Source of the DNA: Lycorma delicatula
Taxonomy: Eukaryota > Arthropoda > Insecta > Hemiptera > Fulgoridae
Direction of reading: 5' to 3'
Assembly (NCBI RefSeq): GCF_047948215.1
Contig: NC_134463.1
Span: forward strand, 97,492,657-97,556,656
Length of the DNA stretch: 64,000 nt
Below are positions 48,770 through 59,765 of this stretch, one piece after another. The translations under genes were made by a program, and so were the position numbers. Numbering within the stretch: position 1 is the first letter of the stretch; every line of letters starts with the position of its first letter. The notes under the pieces were generated by a model. The model saw nothing but the letters and a program-made list of their open reading frames with translations. It had not been told where the DNA came from and ran no database searches.

Positions 48770-49052
48770 CACCGGGTCTAGTTGTGAACGCGTCTTCCCA
48801 AATCAGCTGATTTGGAAGTCGAGAGTTCCAACGTTCAAGTCCTAGTAAAGCCAGCTGTTTTTACACGGATTTGAATACTAGATCGTGGATACCGGTGTTC
48901 TTTGGTGGTTGGGTTTCAATTAACCACACATCTCAGGTATGGTCGAACTGAGAATGTACAAGACTACACATCATTCACACTCATACACATCATCCTCTGA
49001 AGTATTATCTAAACGGTAGTTACCGGAGGCTAAACAGGAAAAAGAAAAAAGA
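48770..49052 (+). repeat. tRNA-derived SINE, family A, complete, with perfect 15-bp TSD
   Basis: The A box lies in GGGTCTAGTTGTGAACGCG and the B box in ACGTTCAAGTCC. The body runs through GATCGTGGATACCGGTG and CCACACATCTCAGG, and the tail is CATCCTCTGAAGTATTATC...ACCGGAGGCTAAACAGG plus an A-rich end. GCTCTTCATCAAAGC is repeated exactly at 48755-48769 and 49053-49067. The element inserted in the 3' part of a Jockey-like LINE remnant. Confidence 0.95.
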
Positions 49053-49067
49053 GCTCTTCATCAAAGC

Positions 49068-49465
49068 GTACAGAGTTACTCATATCTGATACTGAGCCGG
49101 CGTAAGAGTCACTCAGATTCGCTAAAATTCAGTAAATGAAGGCGTTTCAGTCGCTGGAAATCCTCATTGTTGTCTAGCAGATTAACTGCTAGAAAGTTCA
49201 TATGATTAACGGCTGTCTGTAATTTAAACCGAACCGTTTGACCTCTTCGCAAACATAGGTAATCGTGAATTTCTTCGTCCCATGCGAACTACAGGCCTCT
49301 GCACTGGATCTTGCCAATTATTCTGGAAACGTTGTATAATCTGCTCCTCGAACCCCATACCTGTATACTATTCATCTCAATCGGTTTTAGAATCACCTTG
49401 TAAGTTAAAAATTTGTCGGACAACGACAATATCTTATCTGTTATCCGTGTATTGGTAAATCTCAC
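49068..49465 (-). mobile_element. Jockey-like LINE C-terminal fragment
   Basis: The minus strand reads DKFLTYKVILKPIEMNSIQV followed by WG (the YKSILKP.W.YGIQLWG signature), then RLYNVSRII, ETVCRFKLQ-like decayed sequence, NFLAVNLLDNNEDFQRLKRL and HLLNFSES. The order equals the last 130-150 residues of Jockey ORF2. One stop and a frameshift are visible. It is related to the fragment at 40.7-41.2 kb. Confidence 0.75.
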
Positions 49466-49547
49466 TCTACGTGAAAATTAAAAAATCTAATCTGTTAAAA
49501 TTTTATTGTTCGGTTAAATTTTATTATAGTACACATTTTTTATAAAA

Positions 49548-49775
49548 TGCTAGCGGACCCGGCAGTGCTTCGCTGTTGCTAAATTTGAGTGTACATTCAT
49601 TCCAATTCATAACAAATATCTTATGCTAGGCTAACATGGAACTAATAATACGCAAACACTCCCGGGAAAAATAATAAGTTGCGAAATTTTCAGCGAAATC
49701 AATTGAGTAGTTTTTGAGTTATTAGGGCCCAAATAAAACGACGATTGTCTTTTAATTATATAAATTGTGAAAGAT
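49548..49775 (+). repeat. 'CTAGCGGACCCGGC' repeat, short copy
   Basis: The head TGCTAGCGGACCCGGCAGTG then CTTCGCTGTTGC matches the element at 35.4 kb, and the end is AATTATATAAATTG. It lacks the TA and pyrimidine tracts of that copy. No coding sequence. Confidence 0.6.
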
Positions 49776-50071
49776 TCTCTGTCGTTCTTGCAAATAGATT
49801 GTTATATTTCGAAATGTAGAGGTACTAGTCACATGATCATAATTTTGTTTTTTACGAAATAGAATTTCTCTTTTTTCTACCTAAAGTACAAAAAAAATTC
49901 AGAACGATTAATAATGTGTTGATTTTATTACTTTCCGTTCAAAATAATTATTTCATGCTCATTCTACCATGAAAAAGGAATAAAAATAATTCAAACCGTG
50001 ACATTTGATCTCTTTTTAAAAGCTGTGTTTTTCTAATAGCCAATTTAGTCTTAGGAGGACTAAATTATTTT
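49776..50071. other. AT-rich spacer, no gene seen
   Basis: Nothing recognisable. Confidence 0.5.
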
Positions 50072-50088
50072 AAAAAATCTACTAATAT

Positions 50089-51402
50089 ATTATTATAGTC
50101 ATGATACCAAAGAAAGCGGTAGCAGATAAATTTGAACAATACAGAACAATTAGCTTAACTAGTCATGCATAAAAAATCTTAACTAGAATTCTGAAGAATA
50201 GAGAGAAGAGTGGAAGAAGTGTTAGGAAAAGACCAATTTGGTTTCAGGAAAAGTTTTGGGACAAGGGAAGCAATTTTAGCGCTCAGATTAATAGTAGAAG
50301 AAAGATTAAAAAAAACAAACCAACATACTTGGCATTTATAGACCTAGAAAAGGTATTCGATAACGTAGACTGAAATAAAATTTTCAGCATTTAAAAAAAA
50401 AATTATAGAAGAAGAATTGCTAAAATTTACAAGAACCAAACAGCAATAGTAATAATTGAAGAACATAAGAAAGAAGCCGTAATAAAAGTGGGAGTCTGAC
50501 AAGGATATTCTGTATGCCCGTTACTTTTTAATTTTTACATAGAATTAGCTGTTAGTGATGTTAAAGAACAATGTAGATCTTGAGTAACAGTACAAGGTCT
50601 AATGATAATGATACTACGATTTCGTTATGATATAATAATTGTAGCTGAGAGTATGAAAGATTTGGAAGAAATAATGAACGGTATGGATGAAATTCTATGC
50701 AAGAACTACCGCTTGAAGATGAGCAAAACGAAAGTGATGAAATGCAGTAGAAATAATGTAGATGAATCACTGAGTATAAAAATAGGAAGAGAAAAGATTA
50801 CAGAGGTAGAAGAATTTTGTTATTTGGTAAGTACATTACTAAATTTATTAGTTATTTGGTAAAGTGTAGAATTACTAAAGATGGACGAAGCAGGAGCGAT
50901 ATAAAATGCCGAATAGCACAGGCGAAATGAGCCTTCATTCAGAAATATAATTTAATTACATCAAAAATTAATTTAAACGTCAAGAAAAGATTTTTCAAAG
51001 TATATGTTTGGAGCGTAGCTTTACATGGAAGTGAAACTTGGACGATCGGAGTACCTGAGAAGAAAAGATTGGAAGCTTTTGAAATGAGGTGCTATAGGAG
51101 AATGTTAAAAATCAGATGGATGGATAAAGTGACAAATGAAGAGGTGTTGCGGCAAATCGACAAAGAAAGAAGCATTTGGAAAAATATAGTTAAAAGAAGA
51201 GACAAACTTATAGGCTACATATTAAGGCATTCTGGAATAGTCCCTTTAATACTGGACAGGTACAAGGAAAAACTTGTGCAGGCAGAAAACTTTTGGAATA
51301 TGTAAAACACATTTTTAAGGATGTAGGATGAAGGGGGTATACCGAAATGAAACGACTAGCTAGATAGGGAATCTTGGAGAGCTGCATCAAATGACTGATG
51401 AC
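50089..51402 (+). mobile_element. RTE-like LINE, copy d
   Basis: It covers the RT domain to the C-terminus. Near 50230 is FGFRKSFGTREAI (frameshifted from the copy c equivalent). A stop replaces the R in the RQGCS box at 50497. The catalytic box is damaged (RFRYDIIIVAES instead of RFADDIVILAES, so one catalytic D is lost). Then come DEILCKNYRLKMSKTKVMKC, ALHGSETWTIG and LEAFEMRCYRRMLKIRWMDK. About 38 bases are inserted at 50830-50867 by a local tandem duplication. It ends ACTGATGAC(A)n. AAAAAATCTACTAATAT (50072-50088) and AAAAAATTTATTGATAT (51403-51419) may be a diverged target duplication. Confidence 0.9.
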
Positions 51403-51419
51403 AAAAAATTTATTGATAT

Positions 51420-52880
51420 TCCGAATTAAGAAACTGCCTATTAATTTTTAATTAATTGCGTAGAACGAAATATTTTGTTCAAGCAACCGAAATTAGATAC
51501 ATTATGTTACAATTTTTTATACATCTTTATTATATGCAAAAAAAAACTAAAAAACTTGTTTCATTTAAATTCATAGTAGTTTCTTTAGTTATAACATTTT
51601 ATATCCAAATAATATAGACGAGAGATCACATAGAAGTAAGAAAGAAGGTAGTTAAAAATAAAAAGTTAAAAGGGAAAAGATAAGTAGATAAAAGGAGTAG
51701 GAAAGGAGCAAAGGATGATAAAAGAATCGAATGAGATGAAATAGATGTACTTTATATAGGGCTTGTAAGAAATATATATATATATAAAGATAAACAAAAT
51801 GAAAATGGGCTGCGGCACGTCCAGTGAAAAAACTCATTGTTTTCTTTAGCAGGTTATAGCCTGTGTACTGTCTTCAAGATCAAAGAACAAAGGTCAAAGT
51901 GAGCTGAATCGGCTGCTTTTTATTTCTTTTAACCACGCGATTCACATTTAAACAACTTACTAACACGTACAAAAAACATATATACATTTTATATCAATAT
52001 TATTATTATTATTTATAATAAAAGGAACGTTCTTAAAAATGCCTTAATATATTTTTATCTACTTCAAGTGCTTAATTAACTGTTGTGATCCAAAATAAAT
52101 AAATTTGTTATAGTGAAGTAAATTAAAATCTCTTATAATACTTTTAAATTTAAAGAAACATAATGGAATGTGATAAACTAAAAAAAAAATAAATAAATAA
52201 ATGTTTGTTAATTGAAAAGAAAATACACAGGTATCATTTAGTAAATTGTAATTTATTAAAATTTATATTTACGAATAGTTAATAAAAAAAAAAAAACTTA
52301 GTGAAAGTTAATAAATTGGATGTTAGCATAATTTTTTAAATTAAAAAATGTTTCGCAGAAAATTGATTATGAAAATTCTTCTTATTTTGCCTTCGACAAA
52401 TTTTAAATGAAGGCCCTCCATTTTTCTTGCTTGTGAACTACTTCGTTCATCTCTTTGTAACTTTTTCTCCTTCTATCGTATCTAATCTAAATCGTCGTCT
52501 TTTCCCCTTTTCTTTAACTTTCCCTCTATTTTCCTTTGCTATGGACAAATTCTACGTAGGATAAATCTGACAAAAATATTTCTTCTACTTTACCATTTTC
52601 ATTAAATTTTGCTTTTCTAGTCTTCATTTCAATAAATTATAGAATTTCTCATATTGTCCATACATTTCAACTTGTTTTTTTTTTGGCCAAACCATAATTC
52701 GAAACTGTCCAAGTACTTTTCTATCTTATTTCCGACCGTCCATGATTCTGAATCGTATGATAAAATTCTCAACATAAACCATTATGCAGTTTATATCTTT
52801 CCTAATTAACGAAAAAAATTCAATCGCTTCAAAAATAAATCTTTTTCCGATACATTTTCTGCTGCTTACTTATATATGCT
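51420..52880. other. AT-rich spacer, no gene seen
   Basis: It contains a short TA run (51770-51784) and AAAT repeats near 52185-52200. The segment 52385-52760 has slightly higher complexity but no motif I can name. Confidence 0.45.
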
Positions 52881-52887
52881 GCATGTA

Positions 52888-54166
52888 TGAGGTGTGTGAG
52901 AAAAGTAACGAGACTTTTATTTACCAAAGTTTTTATTTTTTTCAAATAACAATATTATCTCCTTCAAATTAGTTCCCTTGGGCAGCTATACACTGGCGGA
53001 GTTGTTGTTCCCACGCCTGATAGCAGCGCTGGAAGGCTTTCAACTGTAGGACTTTTAACTGGTCGGTCACAGTCTTTTGAATGTTATCCAGAGTTCCAAA
53101 ATGTCGTCCTTTTTAAGACACGTTTCAATTTCGGGAAAGGGAAAAAGTCACAAAAACTTAAATCAGATGAATAGGGGGTTGAGGAACCGTAGGAATACGT
53201 TTTGAAGTCAAAAATTCCCTGATGGAAATGGCCGTGTGACACGGGTCATTGTCATGATGAAGCATCCATTTGTCTCACGCGAATGAGCTTTTCAAGGACA
53301 CTTTTCTAAAACACTTGGTTGTCAGCTTGTCCTGGAGAAATAAATTCTTTATGCACGATACCCCTACTATCAAAAAAGCAAATCAGTACGGTTTTGATCT
53401 TTGATTTGCTCATTCGACATTTTTTCGGTCGGGGAGATGACGGAGTGTGCCGCTCTTCGCTTTGCCGCTTTGTTTCAGGATCGTACTCAAATATCCAGGA
53501 TTCATCACCTGTGATCACACGATTGAAGAATTCTTGGTCGTTGTCAATCCTCTCAAGAAGATCAACGCACACGTTTCTTCGATTGTCCTTCTGTGAGGTT
53601 TTTCGTCACCAATTTCGCACAAACCTTTCGCATGTCCAAATCGTCTGTCAAAATTTGATGTACGGTGAAAGTTTTTAAATTTCACTCATCATCCTTAAAG
53701 TTCACTCATCATCCTTATTGTTAAACGATGGTCTGATCTCACAAGAACCCTCACACGCTCAACGTTTTCATCAGATTTTTAAGTTGAAGGTCTCCCTGAG
53801 CGAGGTTGATCTTCAACGTGTTCTCGGCCTTCCGAAAATGATTTGTGCCGGCAGAAAACTTGTGCTCTTGATGGGCAATGTTCCCCATAGGCCTGTTTCA
53901 ACTTTTCAAAGGTCACACTCACGGATTCCCCAGGTTTAACACAAAACTTGATCGCACAACGTCGCTCTAATTACCATTTCGTAACATAACAAAAAGACAA
54001 CTTCACTGATGGCGCTGTCAAAAATAATGCGTTGGCTGAACAGAGTTGAAACTCGTACTGAGCATGTGGAAGGGATGAACAAACCGGTCTAGCCCAGACC
54101 GGTAGACACAGCATTGCCAGATCGCTCGCAGTGTTACTAATCTCATTACTTTTCTCACAAACCTCG
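52888..54166 (-). mobile_element. mariner transposon, end to end, transposase inactivated
   Basis: The TIRs are TGAGGTGTGTGAGAAAAGTA (left, from 52888) and its related complement CGAGGTTTGTGAGAAAAGTA (right, from 54166), flanked by TA at 52886-52887 and 54167-54168. The length of 1279 bp is typical of mariner. The minus-strand transposase shows ITGDESWIFEYDPETKRQS (first catalytic D), LICFFDSRGIVHKEFISPGQ, HHDNDPCHTAISIREFL (second D) and, after a one-base loss in the C run at 53174-53178, YSSDLSFCDFF. With that shift ignored, 34 residues separate the second and third D, the mariner D34D spacing. At least three shifts or stops kill the gene. A 20-base duplication (TTCACTCATCATCCTTA type) is present at 53681-53718. 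Confidence 0.93.
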
Positions 54167-54169
54167 TAT

Positions 54170-55490
54170 TTTCTGTTTCAAGCAACAGAACTTTCCAAAG
54201 ATTTTTATCTGTGACACATCGATTGTAATTCTGGCCATTTTACGAAATTTTCATTTTTACTTTTTTGTTTCCTTAACTTCTAGATTTGTATAAGATATCT
54301 TCAATAAATAATGATTTGAATGCATCATTAAATTACTATCGCTATCTTATAGAGATTAAAAAAGGTTTCTTCTTATTTTTAATGATTCGTTTTATGGAAA
54401 AATAATATAAGATCTCTGTATTCTGGATCCATCCTACTATTACTCTATGAAGACATATTTTTAGAAAATCGGTAAAAAAAATTAACTACAGTTTTAATTC
54501 AGTATATTCATTTATCACTTTAACGGTGTTATTTGATAATGCGTATTTGTATGATTAGATCGTACATCGATGCCTACATTGTACATCGATCGGGATCGAA
54601 AGTATTTTCCTGAAAAAATAAGGTAAGATATTCTGTATTAGATGGTTTATATTAATAGAATATGAATACAATTTAACAGTATAGAGGAATAGTATCAATC
54701 TTAAAAAGATTAATTTCGGTAAAGGAATGATATAAATATATATTTATCTGAATGTGTATGTGTGTGTGTGTGCGCGCGCGCGTGGGGGGAAAGGGGTGCT
54801 TTTATATAATTGCTGACAAGATTGTGATTTTGTTAAGTTTTCAGCTAATAAAACCTTTTTTTGCATTAAAAATATTTGCTTTAAATAGTTACGAAAATTT
54901 ATTACCTTCTTTAGACACGGTAGACTACATGATATCAATAAATTAGTGTATTATTTATAGTTTCCTTTTATTCCAAGTAATTTACTCTTTTTTTTTTTTT
55001 ATTAAAAAAGAGAAGGTTTTTTATATGAAAAGTATTTTATATAAAAGCTGTTTTGTTGGAAGTGTAAGGTTGGTAAATATAGTTGATATATAATTCATGA
55101 ATCGCTTAGAATCACATTCAAACAAATTCATTGCATTTGTATATCCAGGAAAAACATAAATAAACAAAAAAAAGCTCTTTGCAGAAGATTACAATTTTTT
55201 TTATTTTTTATTAATGACTACGTATCCTATTTTTCTTATTTATAGGCAGAATTAAAATTAATTGTTATTAAGCTGCAAATTTTTTCTCTGTACTTCTTTG
55301 AAGTCCCTAAGATTTACAAATACAGTGAATCATATTTTATTTTGGGGAATTTCTATACAAAAATTAAATGCAAAGTAATCCATATAGCATCCATACTAAG
55401 CCTGAAATATGTATATAATGTATAACTGAGATGGATGAAAATGTATTTATACTTCAAATCCAGTTACTAGCGTTACGAGTCCTAAAACCA
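54170..55490. other. AT-rich spacer with GT/GC microsatellite
   Basis: A (GT)n-(GC)n run lies at about 54755-54783, followed by a G run. Both overlapping open frames across it come from the repeat. No gene is supported. Confidence 0.55.
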
Positions 55491-55505
55491 ACTTTAGATT
55501 AAATC

Positions 55506-55629
55506 CTTTCCTCCGGAGGTCCCGGGTTCGAATCCCGGTCAGGCATGGCATTTACACATGCTATAAAAATTGTCATTCAACTCATCCTCTGAAGTAATAT
55601 CTAACGGTGGTCCAGGAGGTTAAAAAAAA
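55506..55629 (+). repeat. tRNA-derived SINE, family B, copy 4, 5'-truncated, with TSD
   Basis: It starts within the head (CTCCGGAGGTCCCGGGTTCG), retains the perfect B box, the body and the tail CATCCTCTGAAGTAATATC, GGTGGTCCAGGAGG and an A run. ACTTTAGATTAAATC (55491-55505) and ACTTGAGATTAAATC (55630-55644) form the target duplication with one mismatch. Confidence 0.92.
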
Positions 55630-55644
55630 ACTTGAGATTAAATC

Positions 55645-56320
55645 GAATAGACGATATAAATAAAAATCTAACAATTAAATGAATCATTTGTACATTTTCA
55701 TATTACCGTTTTAAAAAGTAACATTATAAATTTTAATAAGAAATGATAAACACTCGTTTATAATAATTATTTGACGCATTCTTGTGGCCATGAAGAGGAA
55801 AATGTTAACAGTAGAAGTCGTTGTTTATAACGAGCTCGTTTGTACTGAGAATCCGCGAGCAAAATTAAAAAAATTGGTCGGTTTCATATATTATTAATGT
55901 ATAATAAAGTTTGTTTTAACAAGCTAATAACGAAGTTAGAAGTAGGTTATAACGAGCAGAGTATTTTCTTTCAAATAATAAACTTGTACCCTGAGTAATA
56001 TGATTTTAAAATACACGTACAGAAATTAAATATTGAAGTCGTTATTACCGTGTGATTGCAATATTGAATTTTAGCCTATACCGATGTTGTTCAGTTAGAC
56101 TAGAGAGGTAATCGCCTCTTCACAATATGTGAAAGTGGGTAACAAGAAACAACCCTTATGAAGTACTTAAGCCACGTACAATTTTGTGCTGGCTATTTCT
56201 GTATTTTGGGAAATCCAATCCTCCACTGTTATGAAATTTACACTGGTAATACGGCGATGGGAAGGGTGAGTAATTTTACTATCGATTTCAGATAGTTTAT
56301 TCTTAAACGGGTTTGTTACT
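55645..56320. other. Spacer upstream of the pogo-like fragment
   Basis: No coding motif is recognised. It may contain the 5' part of the pogo-like element. Confidence 0.4.
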
Positions 56321-56323
56321 GCT

Positions 56324-56608
56324 TTGTACGATACATTTGTGTGTTTAATTCGAGCTGAAGTCAGTGTATCTTCTGCGAGCGTGTTGTGGTGTTTTTTGTT
56401 AAATTTTTACGGCGAAGTGAAAAAGAAGTCGGGTGTTAAAAGAAATATTCTTTCCGTTTGTGGCAAATTAAAACTTATTCAGGACTTAGAAAACGGGCGA
56501 TCTAATTGTCAAGTGTGTAAAACTCATGGGCTTTCTATTTCTTCTGTCTCAACGATTTGGAAGAACCGTGATAAGTTGAAAGTAGCTTTCGAACAAAAAC
56601 AATCTTAG
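56324..56608 (+). pseudogene. pogo/Tigger-like transposase, N-terminal DNA-binding fragment
   Basis: An open frame of 94 residues. From about residue 38, KRNILSVCGKLKLIQDLENG is followed by CKTHGLSISSVSTIWKNRDK. This fits the CENP-B N-terminal / pogo-type helix-turn-helix (KR..L....KL.II...E.G.....A...G.S.STVSTI.KN). The first third is not recognisable. The frame ends at a TAG where the rest of a 400-500-residue transposase would be expected. About 20 bases later the head of an M element begins. It could be a host-domesticated HTH gene exon, but a transposon fragment is more likely. Confidence 0.65.
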
Positions 56609-56627
56609 GTAAAGAAGGTAAAACAAA

Positions 56628-56700
56628 TCTGATGTGGACACCACATGAATTTCATTTTCGCCTATTACATTACATATGTGATTGTGCGCGCGAGTGTGCC
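56628..56700. repeat. Element M head, fragment (copy 3)
   Basis: CTGATGTGGACACCACATGA then a TTCGCCTATTACATTACATA stretch matches the first 60 bases of copies 1 and 2 (12.9 and 61.2 kb). After about 56690 the similarity is lost. Confidence 0.65.
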
Positions 56701-56704
56701 GAGC

Positions 56705-58045
56705 ATGATTGCGCTGCAGAATTTCATTTCAGTGGATTGTTGAACAAGACGCACATCTCCAAAGGTATTTAATGTCTCCATGTTTTGCACGGAATTTATA
56801 ATCGTCCTGGCCTCCTGTTAATTAGTTATGTACACTGTTGTAATCCTAGAACACTGTTAAGAAATTTTTTTTGCAGAGTTATGTTTCAATTTTGTTTTTT
56901 TGCGAACCATAGTATCGGTATTCCGTTTTGCGGTTTTTCTTGTGGACCGTAATGACACATACAAGTTTCATCACAAGTCAATATTGAAAATAAAGTTATC
57001 TCCCTTCTTACAATAACATTTCCTAACTAGAATATTGTAGCTGTTCACAGATTCCTTTCGTTAGTGTTACAATATTCATTTCTGTAAATCTGCGTGGCAC
57101 CCACCGTGAAAACTTTTACGGTAACCCAGTTGTTCAATATATTCTGTTCGTTATTTTGCCTATCTGGGTGTCGATGTTCTGTACGTGATGCTACGATCAG
57201 TTTGAATCGATTCATCCACATGCTTTTGGTGCTTCTAATCAATTACAGAAACTGGTTAGCGCTGCGAGGTTTATCCTTAATATTTGGTTTACCAGTTTCT
57301 GATACACACAATAAATAACTTTTAGTTGAATATGAATATCATTAGCTTTCAGTTTTCTGCAGTTAAAAATTCAATAATTTCACGTTGTTTTAGATCGGTA
57401 GTATAGCAGACGTACTTGACTTCATAATAATGGTGACTGACAGAAGACAGTAGGACGTGGGTCAACAAGTTGTGAAATTTTAATAGTACAGGAATTAACT
57501 GCATGATTTTGTTCTCCTTTTACGTTCCAGTGCCCATTTCAATTTCAGCTGTTCCTCATAAATTTTAAAAAATGTAGTTTCTCAGTTACAGATTTAAATG
57601 TAACATTTTTTAATTTAATAATAAAAAGTTATACGTATTGATATTTTCGCTGTGGTAGATAAAAATGTATTCTGAGAAGATAACAAAAAATTACAGCATT
57701 ATATAGTTAACTGAAAAAATTGTTTAAGAAAATGCGCTCATTTTATGTTTGTATTATCAAATACACGTAATTGATCAGAACTGACCGACTCTGAGTTACT
57801 TACTTTCTCCCTCACAGTCACTCTCTCTCTCTCTTTTAACTCTCGTGACCTCTTTCTCTTTGCCTCTTAATTTCTACCTACGTTCTACTTTTCTCAGTTA
57901 ATTGACTCGTATTAAATTTAATGCTTACAAATGGACTTCATTGATTTATTAAACCATAACGAGCAAAAATATTTATATTGCAATTATATGAAAGAATTAA
58001 TTATCATTGTATTTTTTTTTATTTTTTTTTGGGTTTCTCTTAAAT
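56705..58045. other. Spacer, no gene assigned
   Basis: A minus-strand phrase near 56940-56990 (SILTCDETCMCHYGPQEK) faintly resembles the first catalytic motif of mariner/IS630 transposases. A minus-strand open frame at 57045-57242 has no recognised domain. A CT run lies near 57818-57835. Nothing further is supported. Confidence 0.3.
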
Positions 58046-58049
58046 CTAA

Positions 58050-59418
58050 GAAAATTCAGCAGAAGCAAACTTAGGCGGAATAAAGAGAACTAGTAGAAAA
58101 CCTCGGGTTTCAGACGATATATTGCAGCTGATGGATGAACGTAGAAAATATAAGAATGCTAGTGATGAAGAAAGTAAAAGGAACTATCGGCAATTAAGAA
58201 ATTCTATAAACAGAAAGTGCAACTGGCGAAAGAAGAGTGGATTAAAGAAAAGTGTTAAGAAGTGGAAAGAGAAATGAACATTGGTAAAATAGACGGAGCA
58301 TACAGGAAAATTAAGGAAAATTTTGGGGTACATAAATTAAAATCTAATAATGTGTTAAACAAAGATGGTACACCAATATATAATACGAAAGGTAAAGTTG
58401 ATAGATGGGTGGAATATATTGAAGAGTTATAGGGAGGAAATGAATTAGAAAATGGTGTTATAGAGGAGAAGAAGAAGTTGAGGCGGATGAAATGGGAGAA
58501 ACAATACTGAGATCTGAATTTAAGAGAGCATTAAAAGATTTAAATGGCAGAAAGGCTCCTGGAATAGACGGAATACCTGTAGAATTACTGCGCAGTGCAG
58601 GTGAGGAAGGGATTGATAGATTATACAAACTGGTGTGTAATATTTATAAAAAGAGGAATTTCCATCAGACTTCAAAAAAAGTGTTATAGTCATGATACCA
58701 AAGAAAGCAGGGGCATATAAATGTGAAGAATACAGAACAATTAGTTTAACTAGTCATGCATCAAAAATCTTAACTAGAATTCTATACAGCAGAATTGAGA
58801 GGAGAGTGGAAGAAGTGTTAGGAGAAGATCAATTTGGTTTCAGGAAAAGTATAGGTACAAGGGAAGCAATTTTAGGCCTCAGATTAATAGTAGAAGGAAG
58901 ATTAAAGAAAAAAACCAACATACTTGGCGTTTATAGACCTATAAAAGGCATTCGATAACGTAGACTGGAATAAAATGTTCAGCATTTAAAAAAAATTAGG
59001 GTTCAAATACAGAGATAGAAGAACAATTGCTAACATGTACAGGAACCAAACAGCAACAGTAATAATTGAAGAACATAAGAAAGAAGCCGTAATAAGAAAG
59101 GGAGTCCGACAAGGATGTTCCCTATCTCCGTTACTTTTTAATCTTTATACGGAACTAGCAGTTAATGATGTTAAAGAACAATTTAGATTCGGAGTAACAG
59201 TACAAGGTGAAAAGATAAAGATGCTACGATTTGCTGATGATATAGTAATTCTAGCCGAGAGTAAAAAGGTTTAGAAGAAACAATGAACGGCATAGATGAA
59301 GTCCTACGCAAGAACTATCGCATGAAAATAAACAAGAACAAAACAAAAGTAATGAAATGTAGTAGAAATAACAAAGATGGACCACTGAATGTGAAAATAG
59401 AAGGAGAAAAGATTATTA
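58050..59418 (+). mobile_element. RTE-like LINE, copy e, truncated at both ends
   Basis: It begins in the endonuclease-RT linker (KPRVSDDILQLMDERRKYKN), then reads MGETILRSEFKRALKDLNG, GIDGIPVELLRSAGEEGIDR and VMIPKKAGAYKCEEY. It continues with LGEDQFGFRKSIGTREAI, RKGVRQGCSLSPLLFNLY and RFADDIVILAESKK. The catalytic FADD is intact, but frameshifts near 58690, 58930 and 59270 and stops break the gene. The copy stops abruptly at about 59418, some 730 bases before the normal 3' end, and is fused to an opposite-strand R1-like piece. Confidence 0.92.
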
Positions 59419-59765
59419 TTAGGAGAAGGAGATCCAGAAAGGAATGTATTTTCTCAAGTTCCTTAACAGCTCGTGAACGTTCGACCTCGTATCGGGGACA
59501 GACGTAGAGGATGTGGTTCACTGTATCATCTATCTCATAATCCAGGCACTGACTCGAATCTACCAAACGAAACCTAGCCAAACTCGCCCGGAAAGAAACT
59601 GTTTGATATACCGAGTGGGGGAGACTCATTCAATCGCATCTAAATCAGACACTATAGGAAATATATCATGCGTATAGCGACCTGTGGGGAATTCGTCCCA
59701 CTTGACCTACCAACGCGTGGCCAGCTATATCTCTTCATCGTTTCTTTGGATCACTAAATTAGGAT
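59419..59765 (-). mobile_element. R1-like LINE C-terminal fragment fused to RTE-like copy e
   Basis: The minus strand reads KWDEFPTGRYTHDIFPIVSD (the W.....GR.TH.IFP box), then after a shift SVYQTVSFRASLARFRLVD and SSQCLDYEIDDTVNHILYVC, then PRYEVERSRAVKELEKI. This is the C-x..DT..HIL..CPRY..ER motif at the end of R1/LOA-like ORF2. Its 3' end is cut at the junction. Confidence 0.78.

Noticed and set aside
57045..57242. Minus-strand open frame near a weak mariner-like motif
   Set aside because: The phrase near 56950 resembles a DDE motif only faintly and the open frame itself has no recognisable domain; no TIRs found.
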